Assembly: GCA_002197995.1 (NCBI GenBank)
Contig: NGZR01000001.1
Coordinates: 11,675,501-11,739,500, forward strand
Source of the DNA: Gaeumannomyces sp. JS-464
Taxonomy: Eukaryota > Ascomycota > Sordariomycetes > Magnaporthales > Magnaporthaceae
Direction: 5' to 3'
DNA length: 64,000 nt
The notes beneath the pieces are model-generated. The model was not told where the DNA came from and searched no databases. It saw nothing but the letters and a program-made list of their open reading frames with translations. How positions within the stretch are numbered: position 1 is the stretch's first letter; each line of letters starts with the position of its first letter. Below, piece after piece: positions 47,612-58,408 of this stretch. The position numbers and the translations under genes were made by a program.

Positions 47612-48082
47612 GGTGAAGGGAGCTGGACGCTGGAGGGAGGGTGAGGGAGAGAGGTAGTAGACACCACTGGGAGATGGGAAGAGTCTGGTCGACGGGGCAC
47701 TTGGTTGCCGGGGATGAATTGCGCGGACTCGATCAATGTGTGTTTTCTATCAGCTAAGATCGATTCACCGTGCTCATCAATAAATTCTTGCAGTCTGGTT
47801 TTTGTTGGGGGTGGGACTCAGGCTCCTCCTCTCCACTGCCGGCATCGCCAAACGAGCTCCGATCCCCTAAATTGTTGATCGTATTAGCGGTCGGCTGCCT
47901 AAACCCGTCAGCGGCCCCACCTCGGCTTCAGACTTCACCATTGACTGGAATTTTTATCAACAGTTCCCGTGCCCGCCGCGCAGACGCCACCTCAGTCCGC
48001 AGACAGGAAACCCACATGAGAGGGCCATGAACATTGAAAGACGGTCGTCGAGGCCGTTTTCCTTTCGCCACCCACCGGCGCC
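47612..48082. promoter_or_regulatory. Divergent promoter region, thioesterase and FPGS-like 1
   Basis: This 471-bp spacer separates two genes transcribed away from each other, so both promoters must lie here. I see no specific operator-like motif or other gene. Confidence 0.6.
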
Positions 48083-50209
48083 ATGATTCGCCGCGTGGCC
48101 GCCGCTGCCGCCGGCGCTCGCCGGTTTGGCACTGGGCGACGTCGGACGCCACGAACGCTGCCACTGAATGAGCCGCTGATCCCGGCAGAGGACTCGGACG
48201 ACCCACTTCCGCAGCCCGCCCCGGTGCGCCGTCCGCAAGAGGCGGTGCCCCCGATGCAGAGGAAGATGTTTCGTGAGAACTATCAGACGGCACTCCGGCT
48301 GCTCTCGCTCATCCCCACGAACCAGTCCGCCGTTCCCAGTTCGACGAGGCGGCACGGCAGCGGAGAAGCCGAGCGGCAAAGGCTCAACAACGACTCGCTC
48401 CACGAGATGCGCGTGCTTCTCAAGCGTGTCGGGCAGACGCAGGAAGAGAGCAGCTCTAGGCTCCGCTGCATTCACATTGCCGGGTCCAAGGGCAAAGGAA
48501 CTGTCGCCGCCCTGACCACGGCCCTCCTGCTCAGGGGTGGCCCCTATGAGGGCGTCGGGGACCTGGGTACCCGTTGGCACCTACACGAGCCCGCACGTTG
48601 TCTCAGTTCGCGAGCGCATCATGCTTGACGGTCAGCCTGTGTCTGAGAGCTCTTCGCCCGCAGCTTCTTTGAGCTCTGCGGCGCTGCGCCAGACGGAGCC
48701 CGACAAGCATCTCCGCTACGACCTTAGCCGGGAGAGGGGCATCCGGGCTACCGAGCGCTGGCCGCTCGTCGAAGACGATGAGGTCGCCGCCGCCGGGCGC
48801 ATGCCCTTCTTCTTCCGCTTCATGACCCTGCTCGCCTTCCACGTGTTCCGTGGCGCCAACGTGCGCACCGCCGTCGTCGAGTGCGGCATCGGCGGCGAAT
48901 ACGACGCCACCAACTTCCTTGACAGCGGGCGCGTGACCGTCGCCGTCGTGACCTCGATCGAGGTCGAGCACGCCGACATGCTGGGCGAAACGCGCGGCGC
49001 CATCGCTTGGCATAAAGCAGGCATCTTCAAGCCGGGTGCCGCGGCGGTTGTTGTCCGGCCGCACGTGTCCCATGGTGCCTTCGAGTTCATGTGGTGGATG
49101 AACCACAGCGACTCGCCTGACGCGCGGGGCGCCCCTAAACTGCCGCCGTTCCGCCCCGACGACGAGGCGCTCTTGAAGAAGAGGCTGGAGCTGGGGCTGC
49201 CAATACGCAACGACCCCACCGAAGAGAGCGGCGCCAACGCCGTCATGGCCGTGTTTTGGGCGCGTGCTCTACGCAGGAGGGTCGAAATGATGATAGACGT
49301 GCCCGATAACGTTGGCGAATGTGTCCCCTCTGTCCGCGCGCAGGAGCTTCTCGGTCAGGGTGCCCTGCGACGGCCCTACGCCATGCTAAACATGTCGTTA
49401 GCTGTCAGCGCTGTCAAGCAGCACATTCGTAAGCTGAGGCAGGAGGAGGCACTGGGCCGGGTGCCTAGAGTAAAGGCTATCAGGCCCCACGAAGCCCCCG
49501 TCGACCTGGTCAACCGCTTTGCCGTGTTCCCTCGCAAATCCACTGGCCGCTGGGAAGAGATCGTGCAGCCAGAACACATGAAGGCCATGCGTGGAGTCGC
49601 ACCCCGTGGCCGCGGCGAGATCATCTCGTACGAGCTTCCTGATGAGACGCACCTCCAGCCGTTCTTGCCTCCAATTATGAGAAAGACCCACTACTATCTG
49701 GACGGAGCACACACCCACGAGAGCCTCACGGCCGCCGCTCGCTGGTTCGCGGCGTGTGTGCAAGAGGCCTCCGCGTCCGGCGCGAGCCAAGGAGCCTCCC
49801 CCCGGCCGTCGCCGTCATGTTCAACCAGCAAGAGCGCAATCACGCGCCGGAGCTGCTGGAGGCGGTTCTCTCGCAGCTGCGGGTACTGAGGGTGCGCTGC
49901 GACCTCGTCGTGGTGACGCGCAACGAGCCTTATGCCAACCCAGATGCAGACAGGGAGCTGACGGTGCAGAGGCGCATGGAGCAAGTAGCGAATGTCTCCC
50001 ACAAGACTGTGGTTTTTGACAATGTGGCCATGGCCAAGGCAGAGTGCGATAGACTTGGCGCTGCGTCCCAGGAATCACCGACTTCCACGTCTCGATCCGT
50101 CCACGTCCTGGTTACTGGCAGCTTCAACCTTATCAAGGGCTTCTTGGTGTTGCATGAAGGGAAAGATGACGAGTTGCACCAACGGAGGCTCTGGAAATCA
50201 CCAGTGTAA
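48083..50209 (+). CDS. Folylpolyglutamate synthase-like protein, paralog 1
   Basis: About 708 aa, no intron. The Mur-ligase fold of the FPGS/FolC family is clear: IHIAGSKGKGTVAALTTALL (P-loop, about 130-150), VPVGTYTSPHVVSVRERIML, AVVECGIGGEYDATNFLD, HADMLGETRGAIAWHKAGIF and YYLDGAHTHESLTAAARWF. The family adds glutamate residues to folates, retaining them and supporting one-carbon metabolism. The N-terminus (MIRRVAAAAAGARRFGTGRRR) looks like a mitochondrial presequence. It is longer than usual, with insertions at about residues 30-60 and between the P-loop and the Mg2+ site. Two breaks cancel: an extra G at 48557-48560 and a missing C at 49798-49803. It lies tail to tail with a second FPGS gene only 145 bp away; divergence between them is strong, so this copy may have another role. 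Confidence 0.85.
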
Positions 50210-50354
50210 GAGTACGAGGGGGATGTCGCGGGAAGAGCGCAGTGGAAGAGGCAGAATTGAGGAGTGTGGTAGACAAAGCCTACCCACGCGACTTGGTTTG
50301 GGTGTCATCTGGGTTTTCTGTGACCAATCCCGCTTGAGCTATCAACTATACCCA

Positions 50355-52245
50355 TCACAGGGTTTCCGCGCCCTCTAATATTCCCAGAGTCCCTCCCACT
50401 AAATGGACACTGCCCGTAACCAGCACCTGAACAGGGACTGCCTTTCTACTCTCAAGACTACCGTCCACTTTTGGGCTTTGACGGGACAATGCGGTCTTAC
50501 GCACCTGTTCGATAGCTTCATGTATGCTTCCCACAACCGAGACGGTCGACGCCGGATCCAACCGGGCCCATTCGTTTGCGAATGCCCGCTGAACGGTGAG
50601 CTTGTCCACCTCGGTAGCATCGACCGTATGGTTGATTAATTCTGCGGCAGAGCTTCGAATTAGGCATAAATGCAGATAGAGTGAATCGACTCCATATGAA
50701 TTAAAAGCTCACCTCGCTGGGAATCTGTGCTGGGGTGCGTCTTGTTGGAGCAGAATATCACTTGGTCAAACCCTCTGCCGTCCTTTGATTTGGCGGCCTG
50801 GGAAAGCCCGGCGAGAAACTCGGATGCTTGCGTCCTGGACTGCTGGTTGAAGATGAGAACGCGGGGTCCGGGGCTGTGGGCGTGTTGATCAGTTATCCTC
50901 CGCATAAGTCCATTGAATACGGCGTACAAGGTTCATAGCAGAGAAGGGAGAAGAAGGGAAAAGGCTGAGAAACGATGGACAGGCAAAGACATACCGATCC
51001 TCGACCTCGGCGGCAAACCATCCCCCGGCGAGAGCCAGGCTGTCGAGGGTGTGTGCCCCATCGAGATGCCAATCAACACCCTCCTCCCGCTTCACTTCAC
51101 ACCGCCCGCGCCAGACCACCTTTTCGATGCCGTCGACGAACTCCCTGGGCAGGGCTGCAGTACCTCCTGATCCTTCATTCTCCCAGAAACCCGGGTCTAG
51201 CCGCCTCATGGCCTCCTCGGCTAGGGCAATAGCCAGCGTCGCGTTGCTGCGCTGAAAGTCGGCGGCCGGGCGGACGTCGACGCCGGCGAGGCGCGGGTCG
51301 ATGCCCAGGATCTCGAAGCGGGAGACGCGCCTCTCGGCGGCGCGGCGGCGCAGGACGTCCTCGGCGGCGGCGCCGTGCGGCTGCGGGGCCGCAAAGGCCG
51401 GGCGGCCGGGCTTCATGATGCCGGCCTTGTGCCAGGCGATCTCGGCGACGGTGCGGCCGAGCACGGCGACGTGGTCGACGCCCAGGGTGGTGATGGCGAC
51501 GGCGCAGGGCCGCTCGACGACGTTGGTGGCGTCGTGCTCGCCGCCGATGCCCGTCTCGTACACGGCCACGTCGACGCCCTCGCTCAGGAACAGGTGCCAG
51601 CTCATGAGCGTCAGGAACCGCCCGTACACGGGCTTGCCGGCGTAGCTCCCCGCGCTCCAGTTTGCGGGGTCCCGGCGGTGGACCTCTTCCGTCTGTTCTT
51701 GCCGCCCTGCCTTGGCAGCGGCGGCAACGGAGGAGGGGGCCGGCAGCGAGGGTGGCTGGTGGCGCTCCAGCATGTCCCAGACGTCAAAGAAGCAGCGGGC
51801 GAACACGTCCTTGGAGACGGGGACCGAGTTGATCTTGAGTCTCTCGCGGACCGACACCAGGTGCGGCGACGTGTGCAGGCCGACCTTGGCCGGGACGCCG
51901 CGGGCCAGGCGGCACTGGTTCAGGATGGAGTCGGTAAAGGCGCAGGTGGTGCCCTTGCCCTTGGTGCCGGCGACGTGCAGTATGTTTAGGCGGTCCAGGT
52001 CCCGCGGCGAGTGGCCGATGCGGGTCAGGCATTCCCGCATCTCGGCCATGGAAGCCGGCCCCGCGTGCGCGCCGGCCTTGGCGCGGACCTGGGCCACTGC
52101 GAAGGGCGTCTGTAGGGTGTTGAGTAGGTCGATGGCGTCCTGTGGTCTTGCTTAGTAGTGCCCTCAGAAGTGCCCCTTTATCCATACATACATTGTACGT
52201 CCTACTGGTCCTACTAGAAGAGGCACTTGTAGCGAAACGCCTCAT
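50355..52245 (-). CDS. MET7: Folylpolyglutamate synthase (Met7 type), paralog 2
   Basis: Four exons on the minus strand: 52245-52192, 52139-50995, 50873-50713 and 50641-50355, giving 548 aa. The first exon (MRRFATSASSSRTSRTYN) is short and presequence-like; splicing gives RTYNDAIDLLNTLQTPFAV, the typical FPGS N-terminus. Visible motifs are HVAGTKGKGTTCAFTDSILN (P-loop, about 73-92), VGLHTSPHLVSVRERLKINS, VAVYETGIGGEHDATNVVE, TLGVDHVAVLGRTVAEIAWH, KAGIMKPGRPAF, WHLDGAHTLDSLALAGGWF and RVLIFNQQSRTQASEF. Length and motif spacing match canonical fungal Met7, which polyglutamylates folates in cytosol and mitochondria. I chose ATG 52245; an apparent upstream extension to 52293 begins with TTG. The frame is clean and all splice phases agree. 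Confidence 0.93.
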
Positions 52246-52701
52246 TGAGAACCGAGAAAAGGATATATAACGCCGCTGATGATTACCCCCCAAGTTTTAA
52301 TTGTGTGAAATGCCGGCTGTGTAACGAGACGACGGGCTCGTGCGAGGAGCAGCGCCTGGCTGCGTTGGCGAGACTGAGGGTGAGTGCATGAGGTGAGCAC
52401 GGTGAAATTGGAAGTTGTCCGCTGGCTGAATAGGGAGCTTCTAGCAGGTTTCACTGGACTCGGTCCCCTCCACCCACTGTAAGATGGATAGCACATGACC
52501 GGATTGAGCAGCCAAAGAAACCAACCGTCAGGAAGCCGTCGCGATGTTCAAGGGGACGTCTCGACGGCAATGGACCGCAGAAGAGCGAATTCGTATCGTA
52601 TCTACAACGAAACAGACCACAATCCTTGGTTTGTTTGTTGCGTGGTAGTGCTCTTTCCTCTTGAGTCTGCCAAAGGTACCCAGCATCCATCAATTCATAC
52701 A
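52246..52701. other. Spacer between MET7 start and tRNA-Leu
   Basis: This 456-bp stretch carries the MET7 promoter and the tRNA upstream flank. Minus-strand frames here have no recognisable features. Confidence 0.5.
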
Positions 52702-52805
52702 GGTCAGATGGCCGAGCGGTCTAAGGCGCTAGCTTCAGGAGGATCTTTGGATCGGATTGACTGCTAGTCATGAAAATGGCGTGGGTTCGAATCCCACTCT
52801 GATCA
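52702..52805 (+). tRNA. tRNA-Leu (anticodon CAG) with intron
   Basis: The acceptor strand GGTCAGA pairs with TCTGATC near the 3' end (one G-U), with A as discriminator. The D-arm and A-box region (TGGCCGAGCGGTCTAAGGCG) is typical of tRNA-Leu. The anticodon stem CTAGC pairs with GCTAG, and the loop reads TTCAGG, placing CAG at positions 34-36. An intron of about 22 nt (roughly 52740-52761) follows position 37. A long variable arm (TCATGAAAATGGC) and the T-arm GTGGGTTCGAATCCCAC complete it. RNA polymerase III promoters are the internal A and B boxes. Confidence 0.93.
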
Positions 52806-53383
52806 TTACTTTTGCCGTTTTTGCCCACCTCAACACCTCGTTGGCTCCACACCTCCTGATCATCAACATCGTGGTCTACTCTCGTGGTCTAGCCAGTCCG
52901 CCTTCCATGTTTTATTTCTTGTCCGTTTATCTCGGATACACGCAACTTGTTTAGTCGCTGCTGCATGGTCCTAGCCTCACCCCAAGGCGGCCACGCCGCC
53001 CCCGAAATTTGGGGTGCGACCATCGTTGCCCCTGCCAATTCGCCTTGCTGCTGCGTGGGCGCGGCGTCGAGATTACGGCTCAGAGACTCAACTATAGCAA
53101 GGCCCAGCATAGGCCAGCCCAAATTCCAGGCGATGCCTCGCCTCGCTCGCTTAGGCGTGAGCTCTAGGTCGCAGGAGGCACCCCGAGACTGGCCTACCCC
53201 CAAAGCGACCCAACATGGTCCCCAGCCTTTCCCGAGATGGTCCGTTTAGATGGGCAGTACGATGGCCGTGGGGCCTCTTATGCCCTGGGCTAGGAACGCC
53301 ACTGCGTGCAGAATGTGAAGAACTGCAGCAATCCGTCTTCCCCGGCTCCGTGGATACATCACATAGACCCTGGACAGCTCACG
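52806..53383. other. Spacer between tRNA-Leu and the lectin-like gene
   Basis: About 580 bp. It includes the tRNA 3' flank and the promoter of the following gene. A GTG-initiated extension of the lectin-like frame back to 53306 exists, but the first ATG is at 53384. Nothing else is recognised. Confidence 0.5.
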
Positions 53384-54564
53384 ATGGATCGACAGCTGAG
53401 TGCTGACGCAGGAGCAAGAAACCCGGATGAGACCAAAGCCCATATATTGCCCGCGGATGGGTCGACCCCCGGGGACGCTGGGCTCGCCGACGATGGAAGC
53501 ACCAACGACGCCGCAGCGGGAGACGACCAGCACCAAGATCTGTGGAGCAGGGACTTGAACCCCAGGACCCCTGACAGCCGCCCGCAGCCAATCATAGGCC
53601 CAGGCCTTCAGACACCGCACCTCCCTCAACGCATCAGCAGAGCAAAGGAAAGCAAGAACGACGCTGCAGCAGAGAACGCGCCCGAAGTTTGCCAAGCGGC
53701 CCATCTCGACGATTCAGCACCAGAGGTTTTCTGGTGCCCAGGTCTAATCCCCTCCGCCAACAAAGAAGTGACCTCGCCAGCCCCGGGGAAGGCCAAGACA
53801 GAACCGGTGTCCCGGAAGAGGAACGGGCAGGGCCACAAGCGGATCGCTACCTGGAGCGTCCTCGCGGGCCTGTGGAGGCGGCGGCCGTGGGCCGTCGTTT
53901 CTGTGCTGCTGGGCATCTTGATTGTTGTGGGGTCGCTCGTAACTTGCGTGTGTGTGGTGCTTGCGAACAAGGCCCAAGGATCCGGCGGCGAGAAGCGCGA
54001 TGACGGGGGGACCCCTGATGGCAACGCCAGCCACACCCTGGCCGGGAAGCGCCTGCAGGAGCAAGATATACCCGCAGATCCTCGCCGCCATGCTGTCGCC
54101 CGCCAACGGCTCGGCGCTGACACCGCCCGCGGCACGGCTGCTGCACGTCTTTGCCCGGGGCTCCGAAGGCCAGCTGCTCCGGCGCTCCATGAACCCTGCT
54201 GCCTTTTCTGCCTCCTCCCCCTCCTCCTCCTCCTCCTCCGGGCCGGGCAGTTGGGTCGAGGCCGACTGGCAGCCGATGGGCGGACCGGAGGGGCCGGCAG
54301 CCTTTTCCAGGAGCCAACCAACAGCCGCCGCTTGGCAGCGCGCCAACGGGGACCAGTGCGTTGGGGTTTTCGCCATTTCCGTGAGCGGTGCTGCTGCTAC
54401 AACCCGGCTTCTGCCGGGCCCGACGACCGGAACCCAGGGGAGATGGAGCAACTGGAACAGGTTTGGAGAACCAGTGGCCAGCCCGCTAGCCGTTTGTACC
54501 AGCCACCATAAAGACAAGGAAGAACGCGCTGATGCCTGTAAGTAGAAGCAATAGTCCCGCTGCC

Positions 54565-54601
<37 letters not shown>

Positions 54602-55536
54602 TAGAAAAAGGGGGCCCCTGGCTACCTAGGTACCTACCTGCTCGGTCCACCTTTTCTTCCCCAAAGGAACGGACAATCTTAATAATGGCACCCTTTGACT
54701 TTCCCGCAATTTTAGTTGCCCTCACTTCGGGTGCGCAGGGATTCCTGCAGTCCCAGACGACGATGGGAAGCGGATTCAGCCCCAGGATGACGGACTGGGA
54801 CCAAAGGCTGTCCCGCGACCACGCATCAGTCTTGATGCCCGCCGCCGTCTGCCGCCAGCCGGGCCAGACGCTGCTGTGCGGCCTCCTCTACGCGCGCGAC
54901 ACGGGCGTGCACAAGACCTCGCTCGTCGCCCGGAACCACCTGGTCGCCGCCCGCGACTGTCCAGCCGGCCAACTCCGTGGGCGAGCCCGTGGCGGTGGCC
55001 GTGCATGACGACCACTTCGTCTTCGGGCTCGGGGTCGACGGGCAGGTTTGGACCAGAAACTGGACGGACCCGGCGGGCTGGGGAAGCCTCCGCTCGATCG
55101 GGGGCGCCGGGTTCCAGAGCATGCCGACCGTGATAGATAAACACGGGCAGCACGATCGAGGCCCTCGCTTTGGGTATGTTCTTTGATTCCACCCGCCACG
55201 GCTGCCCCGATGCCGCAGGGCGCGGATGCTTACTTGCCGGGAACAGGGTCGGACGACAGGCTCAAGCACCGCCGCCTCAAGGACGGCCAGTGGTCCGAGG
55301 CGCCTGGCGAAGCTGGCGGGTGGGAGGATCTGGCGGTGTACGGCCACAGCGCCCCTCAGGCGGTCTATATCGGCGGGCCTGACCGCCTCATAGCCTTGAT
55401 GGTCGTGGGGCGCGGCCGGCAGCTCAACTTTACCGTATTTTCTATCCCTGGCGATGGCCTGTGGTCACAGAGGGCCATCTGGAAGCCGGCCGGTGGAAAT
55501 TTTTCGACAAGCTTCATGGAGATTAGGGCAAATTGA
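53384..55536 (+). CDS. Membrane-anchored beta-propeller lectin-like protein (PLL-like), frame-broken
   Basis: From ATG 53384 a Ser/Asp/Pro-rich cytosolic-type N-terminus runs to one hydrophobic segment (AVVSVLLGILIVVGSLVTCV, about residues 170-190), suggesting a type II membrane protein. The outer part shows repeated blades of the PLL-like/fucose-lectin type: RLLHVFARGSEGQLLRRSMN with WVEADWQPMGG, VFGLGVDGQVWTRNWTDPAG with WGSLRSIGGAGFQSMPTVI, and SDDRLKHRRLKDGQWSEA. The frame breaks near 54055-54066 (extra base) and near 54928-54932 (extra C). A probable intron begins at GT 54538 and contains a (GT)n repeat and a TACCTAGG palindrome; another may lie at about 55174-55218 (GTATGT...CAG). The acceptor and some phases cannot be fixed, so the model is incomplete. 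Sugar binding is inferred. Confidence 0.68.
54567..54597. repeat. (TG)n microsatellite in a likely intron
   Basis: About fifteen TG units inside the probable intron of the lectin-like gene, followed within 30 bp by a TACCTAGGTA palindrome at 54621-54640. Confidence 0.88.
54621..54640. repeat. TACCTAGGTA-type palindrome in a likely intron
   Basis: The sequence reads GCTACCTAGGTACCTACCTG. This copy sits within what I interpret as an intron of the lectin-like gene. Confidence 0.75.
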
Positions 55537-56553
55537 CGGAGGGGATGCGTGTCAAGGTGAAAAATGAGGTCGGGTCAAACCATCCAGAGCCGCGTGAATA
55601 GGAGGAGCAAATATATCAGATGAACCTTGAGCTGAAGCTCACGAGACGTCAACTATCTAGATATCATCTGATGTCTGCCACGCCTGGGCCTCCTTGCGAG
55701 ACGCAATTTGCCCAAGGCATGTGCAGAGTCCTTGGATGGAAACAAATTGTGTGTGGGTAAATGCGGACATGAAGAACAACGCATACCCAAAAAGAAGCTT
55801 GTTCCGCGTGCGTGCTGTTTGAAAGAAAAAAGCACCAAATCCAAGGCATAGATACCGCTCCTGGGAAACAGCCGTGGACGACCGAGAACCGTTGTCCAAA
55901 CCTCCACAAAAAAAAAAAAAAAAAAAAAAGAAAAAGGAAAGAAGAAAAAAAAGGCCCAAGAAACATTGTCTGCCTCCATCTCAGCCCAGTATATGGTTGG
56001 ACAGGCTTGTATGCTTGCTTGACAGAGAACAAATGCTGATGGCAAGGTCAAAGGACCCCCCAGAATGAAAAAGGGGAAAAGGAGGAGAAGCAAGAGAAGT
56101 TCATAAATGCGTTCCGACGTTCCTAAACAAAGTGTCGTGTAAACCTACCCGCCCATGCGCCGATGTGTATATTTTGTGGTTGTTTCCCGGTGGCCGCCCA
56201 TACGAGGACGGTTGCCACGTTTCTGGACCCGATATGTAGTGCAAAGTAAAGGTATAAGGGAGAAAAAAATGTACTGGAGAAAAAACTGAGCGTGCCAGCG
56301 ATAATGAGAGCGCTGTCGGAAAGGAAGGACTCTTTTCCGAGTCTGGGGTATCGAAATGCATGCAAAAGAACCATGATTCCCATGCCAAAGCACCAGGGTC
56401 GACTCGTGGCCTTTGACACTAGCTTGTTGAATAGCTTTGATGAGCCATCCTGAGAGACAAAAAAGGGGGCTAGGGGCCAGATAAGGGACAGGGAGGTGCA
56501 TCCTAAGCCTATCGGGAGCCGGCCGTCGTCTTCTGTCGTCGGAGGCCGGATCT
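55537..56553. other. Convergent intergenic region
   Basis: About 1 kb between two genes that end towards each other. It contains a 22-A run at 55908-55929 and A/G-rich sequence that yields Phe-rich spurious frames on the minus strand. I see no gene. Confidence 0.5.
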
Positions 56554-58408
56554 CTAGTCCGCCCTCGAGAGCTTGAAGAGCTTTGTGCGGATCCAGAGGA
56601 TGACACTGGTCCAGTAGCCATGCGTCTTCCGTTTCGCCGACGAGCTGGTCCGGCGGCGCGGTTGTGGACGACCACCACTGCCAGCACGCAGCCCCTCTGT
56701 ATTTCCCGCACCAGGGAAGGCTGCCTTCTCGTTGTGTTGCTGTTCGCTCGGCGCGGCGTCGTTCGCGTAGCCCGCAGGCATAAACGACCCCGGGCCGCCG
56801 CCGCTGCTATACATGCGCCGCCAGTCGCTACCGCTGCCGCTGCCGCCGCCGACGCTGCTGTAGTGAGACGTAGACGCGGCGGTGGACGGGCGGGGAGGTA
56901 GTCGGTGCTGCTGTTTGACGCAAAGGAGCGGGCGGCGTGGCGCTGCTGCTTCTCGGCCTCCTTGCGGCCGCGCTTCTTGGCGAGCTTCTCGTTCTTGAGC
57001 CGTTCCTTCTCGTCAAACTTTGCGCGCCGCTCGTGCATCATGCGCGCGTGCTCGACCGGGTTGACCATGGTCTTTGTGCGGTCGGGCTGCTCCGAGAGCG
57101 AGCGCAGGCGCGGCGCGAGGCTGCCCGCCACCATCTCGAGCGAGCTGCGCAGCGGGGACATGGGCGTGGCGGAGAAGGACGAGGTGGGGGAGGCGAGGCC
57201 AAAGGAAGATGCGGAGGCGGGGGGTACGTTGGCGGCCGAGCTTTGTATGCTGTTGGAGCGGCCGCTCGGGTTGTATGGAGTGTGCTGGAAGTGGGGCCTC
57301 GACGCCAGTGAGTTTGCGCCGTCGATGGTCGTGGATGACGCTGTTACAGCTGCTGCGGCGGCGGCTGTGTTGATAGTGAGGTTAAGGTGAAGGTCGGACT
57401 GTGACTTGCTGGAGCTTAGCATGCTGCCGCCGTGAACAAGCCTCGACGCTGACGCGGCTCCCGCAGATCGACCCGGAATGAAGCGACCACCACTACCGCC
57501 ACCGCCGCCGCTGCCACCGCCACACGTCGGCTGGATCGGTGCCATTGCCGAGGCGGTAGGGCTATTGACGTCGGAGAAAGACGAGGTGCGCTGCGACGCG
57601 AGCGACGGGCGGCACAAGCTGGACTGCGAGAGCGAGTGTGGAGGGTGTGGGTACGGGTTCGAGCCGGCACCGCCGCCAGGGCCCGACATCGAGTGCGAGC
57701 GCGAGTGGGCGAGGTGTGAGACCGACGGCGGGCGGCGCAACGCGAGCGAGTAGGCGTCGGCGCCGTCGTCGTCCTCGTTCTCCGTGATGGTGGGCGAGTA
57801 ATCGCGCGCGCCGCTGCCCCCAGAGTTGCCACCACCTCCCAGCAGCGGGTTCGGCGCGTCGTACGAGAGCGGCGGTGTCGCTGTCCGAGGCGTCTGCTGG
57901 AACGGGTGCACGAACGAGCCCGAACGCGCCCCGGGTCCACCGCTGCCCGTCGTGCCCACCGAGGCGTGCGATGCGCCCGACGGCGAGCGCGCGTGCTGGA
58001 ATATGGGTCGCGCCATGCCGCCGTCTCCCTCCCCGCCAGACGCGTTCCCGACGGTTGCTACCGCGCCCGGGCTTCCGCCGGCGCCTCCGCTGCTACCGAC
58101 GCTCAGGTCCGTCAGGCTGCTAGGCAGAAAGGTGACGTCGCGCACCGACCGGCTCACGCCACCTGCTGGCGAGGCCGTGCCGGACCCGCTCTCGTCCAGT
58201 GCTGCTGCTCCTCCCAGACGCGGTCCAGATCGAGCGAGTTCTTTTCCGAGTTGGAGGACAGCTTTTTTAATATGGGCTTCACCACCATCCTTCCCCTCCC
58301 CTTGGTGATCTTGTTGTGGCTGCTGCTGCTGCTGCTCCCGGACGCCACCTTCCCTCCTCTTGCTTCTATCCACGCGCCCGGGCTCGACGCCATGCCGGAG
58401 CTACCCAT
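56554..58408 (-). CDS. Conserved Ser-rich fungal protein of unknown function
   Basis: About 618 aa. I do not assign a named domain. The N-terminus contains GRMVVKPILKKLSSNSEKNS and LDLDRVWEEQQ, followed by RSVRDVTFLPSSLTDLS, ARSPSGASHASVGTTGSG, GSFVHPFQQTPRTATPPLSY, RDYSPTITENEDDD and SLCRPSLASQRTSSFSDVNS. These ordered, phospho-site-like motifs separated by Ser/Gly-rich linkers resemble a protein conserved in filamentous ascomycetes. A basic helix (ARMMHERRAKFDEKERLKNE) precedes a C-terminus with KRKTHGYWTSVILWIRTKLF, which could be membrane-associating. Two breaks, both one missing base, lie at CCC 58185-58187 and near 56874-56884 (plus-strand letters). Start is ATG 58408, with an in-frame alternative at 58393. 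The predicted low order and many Ser residues suggest a phosphoregulated protein, but that is inference. Confidence 0.72.
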
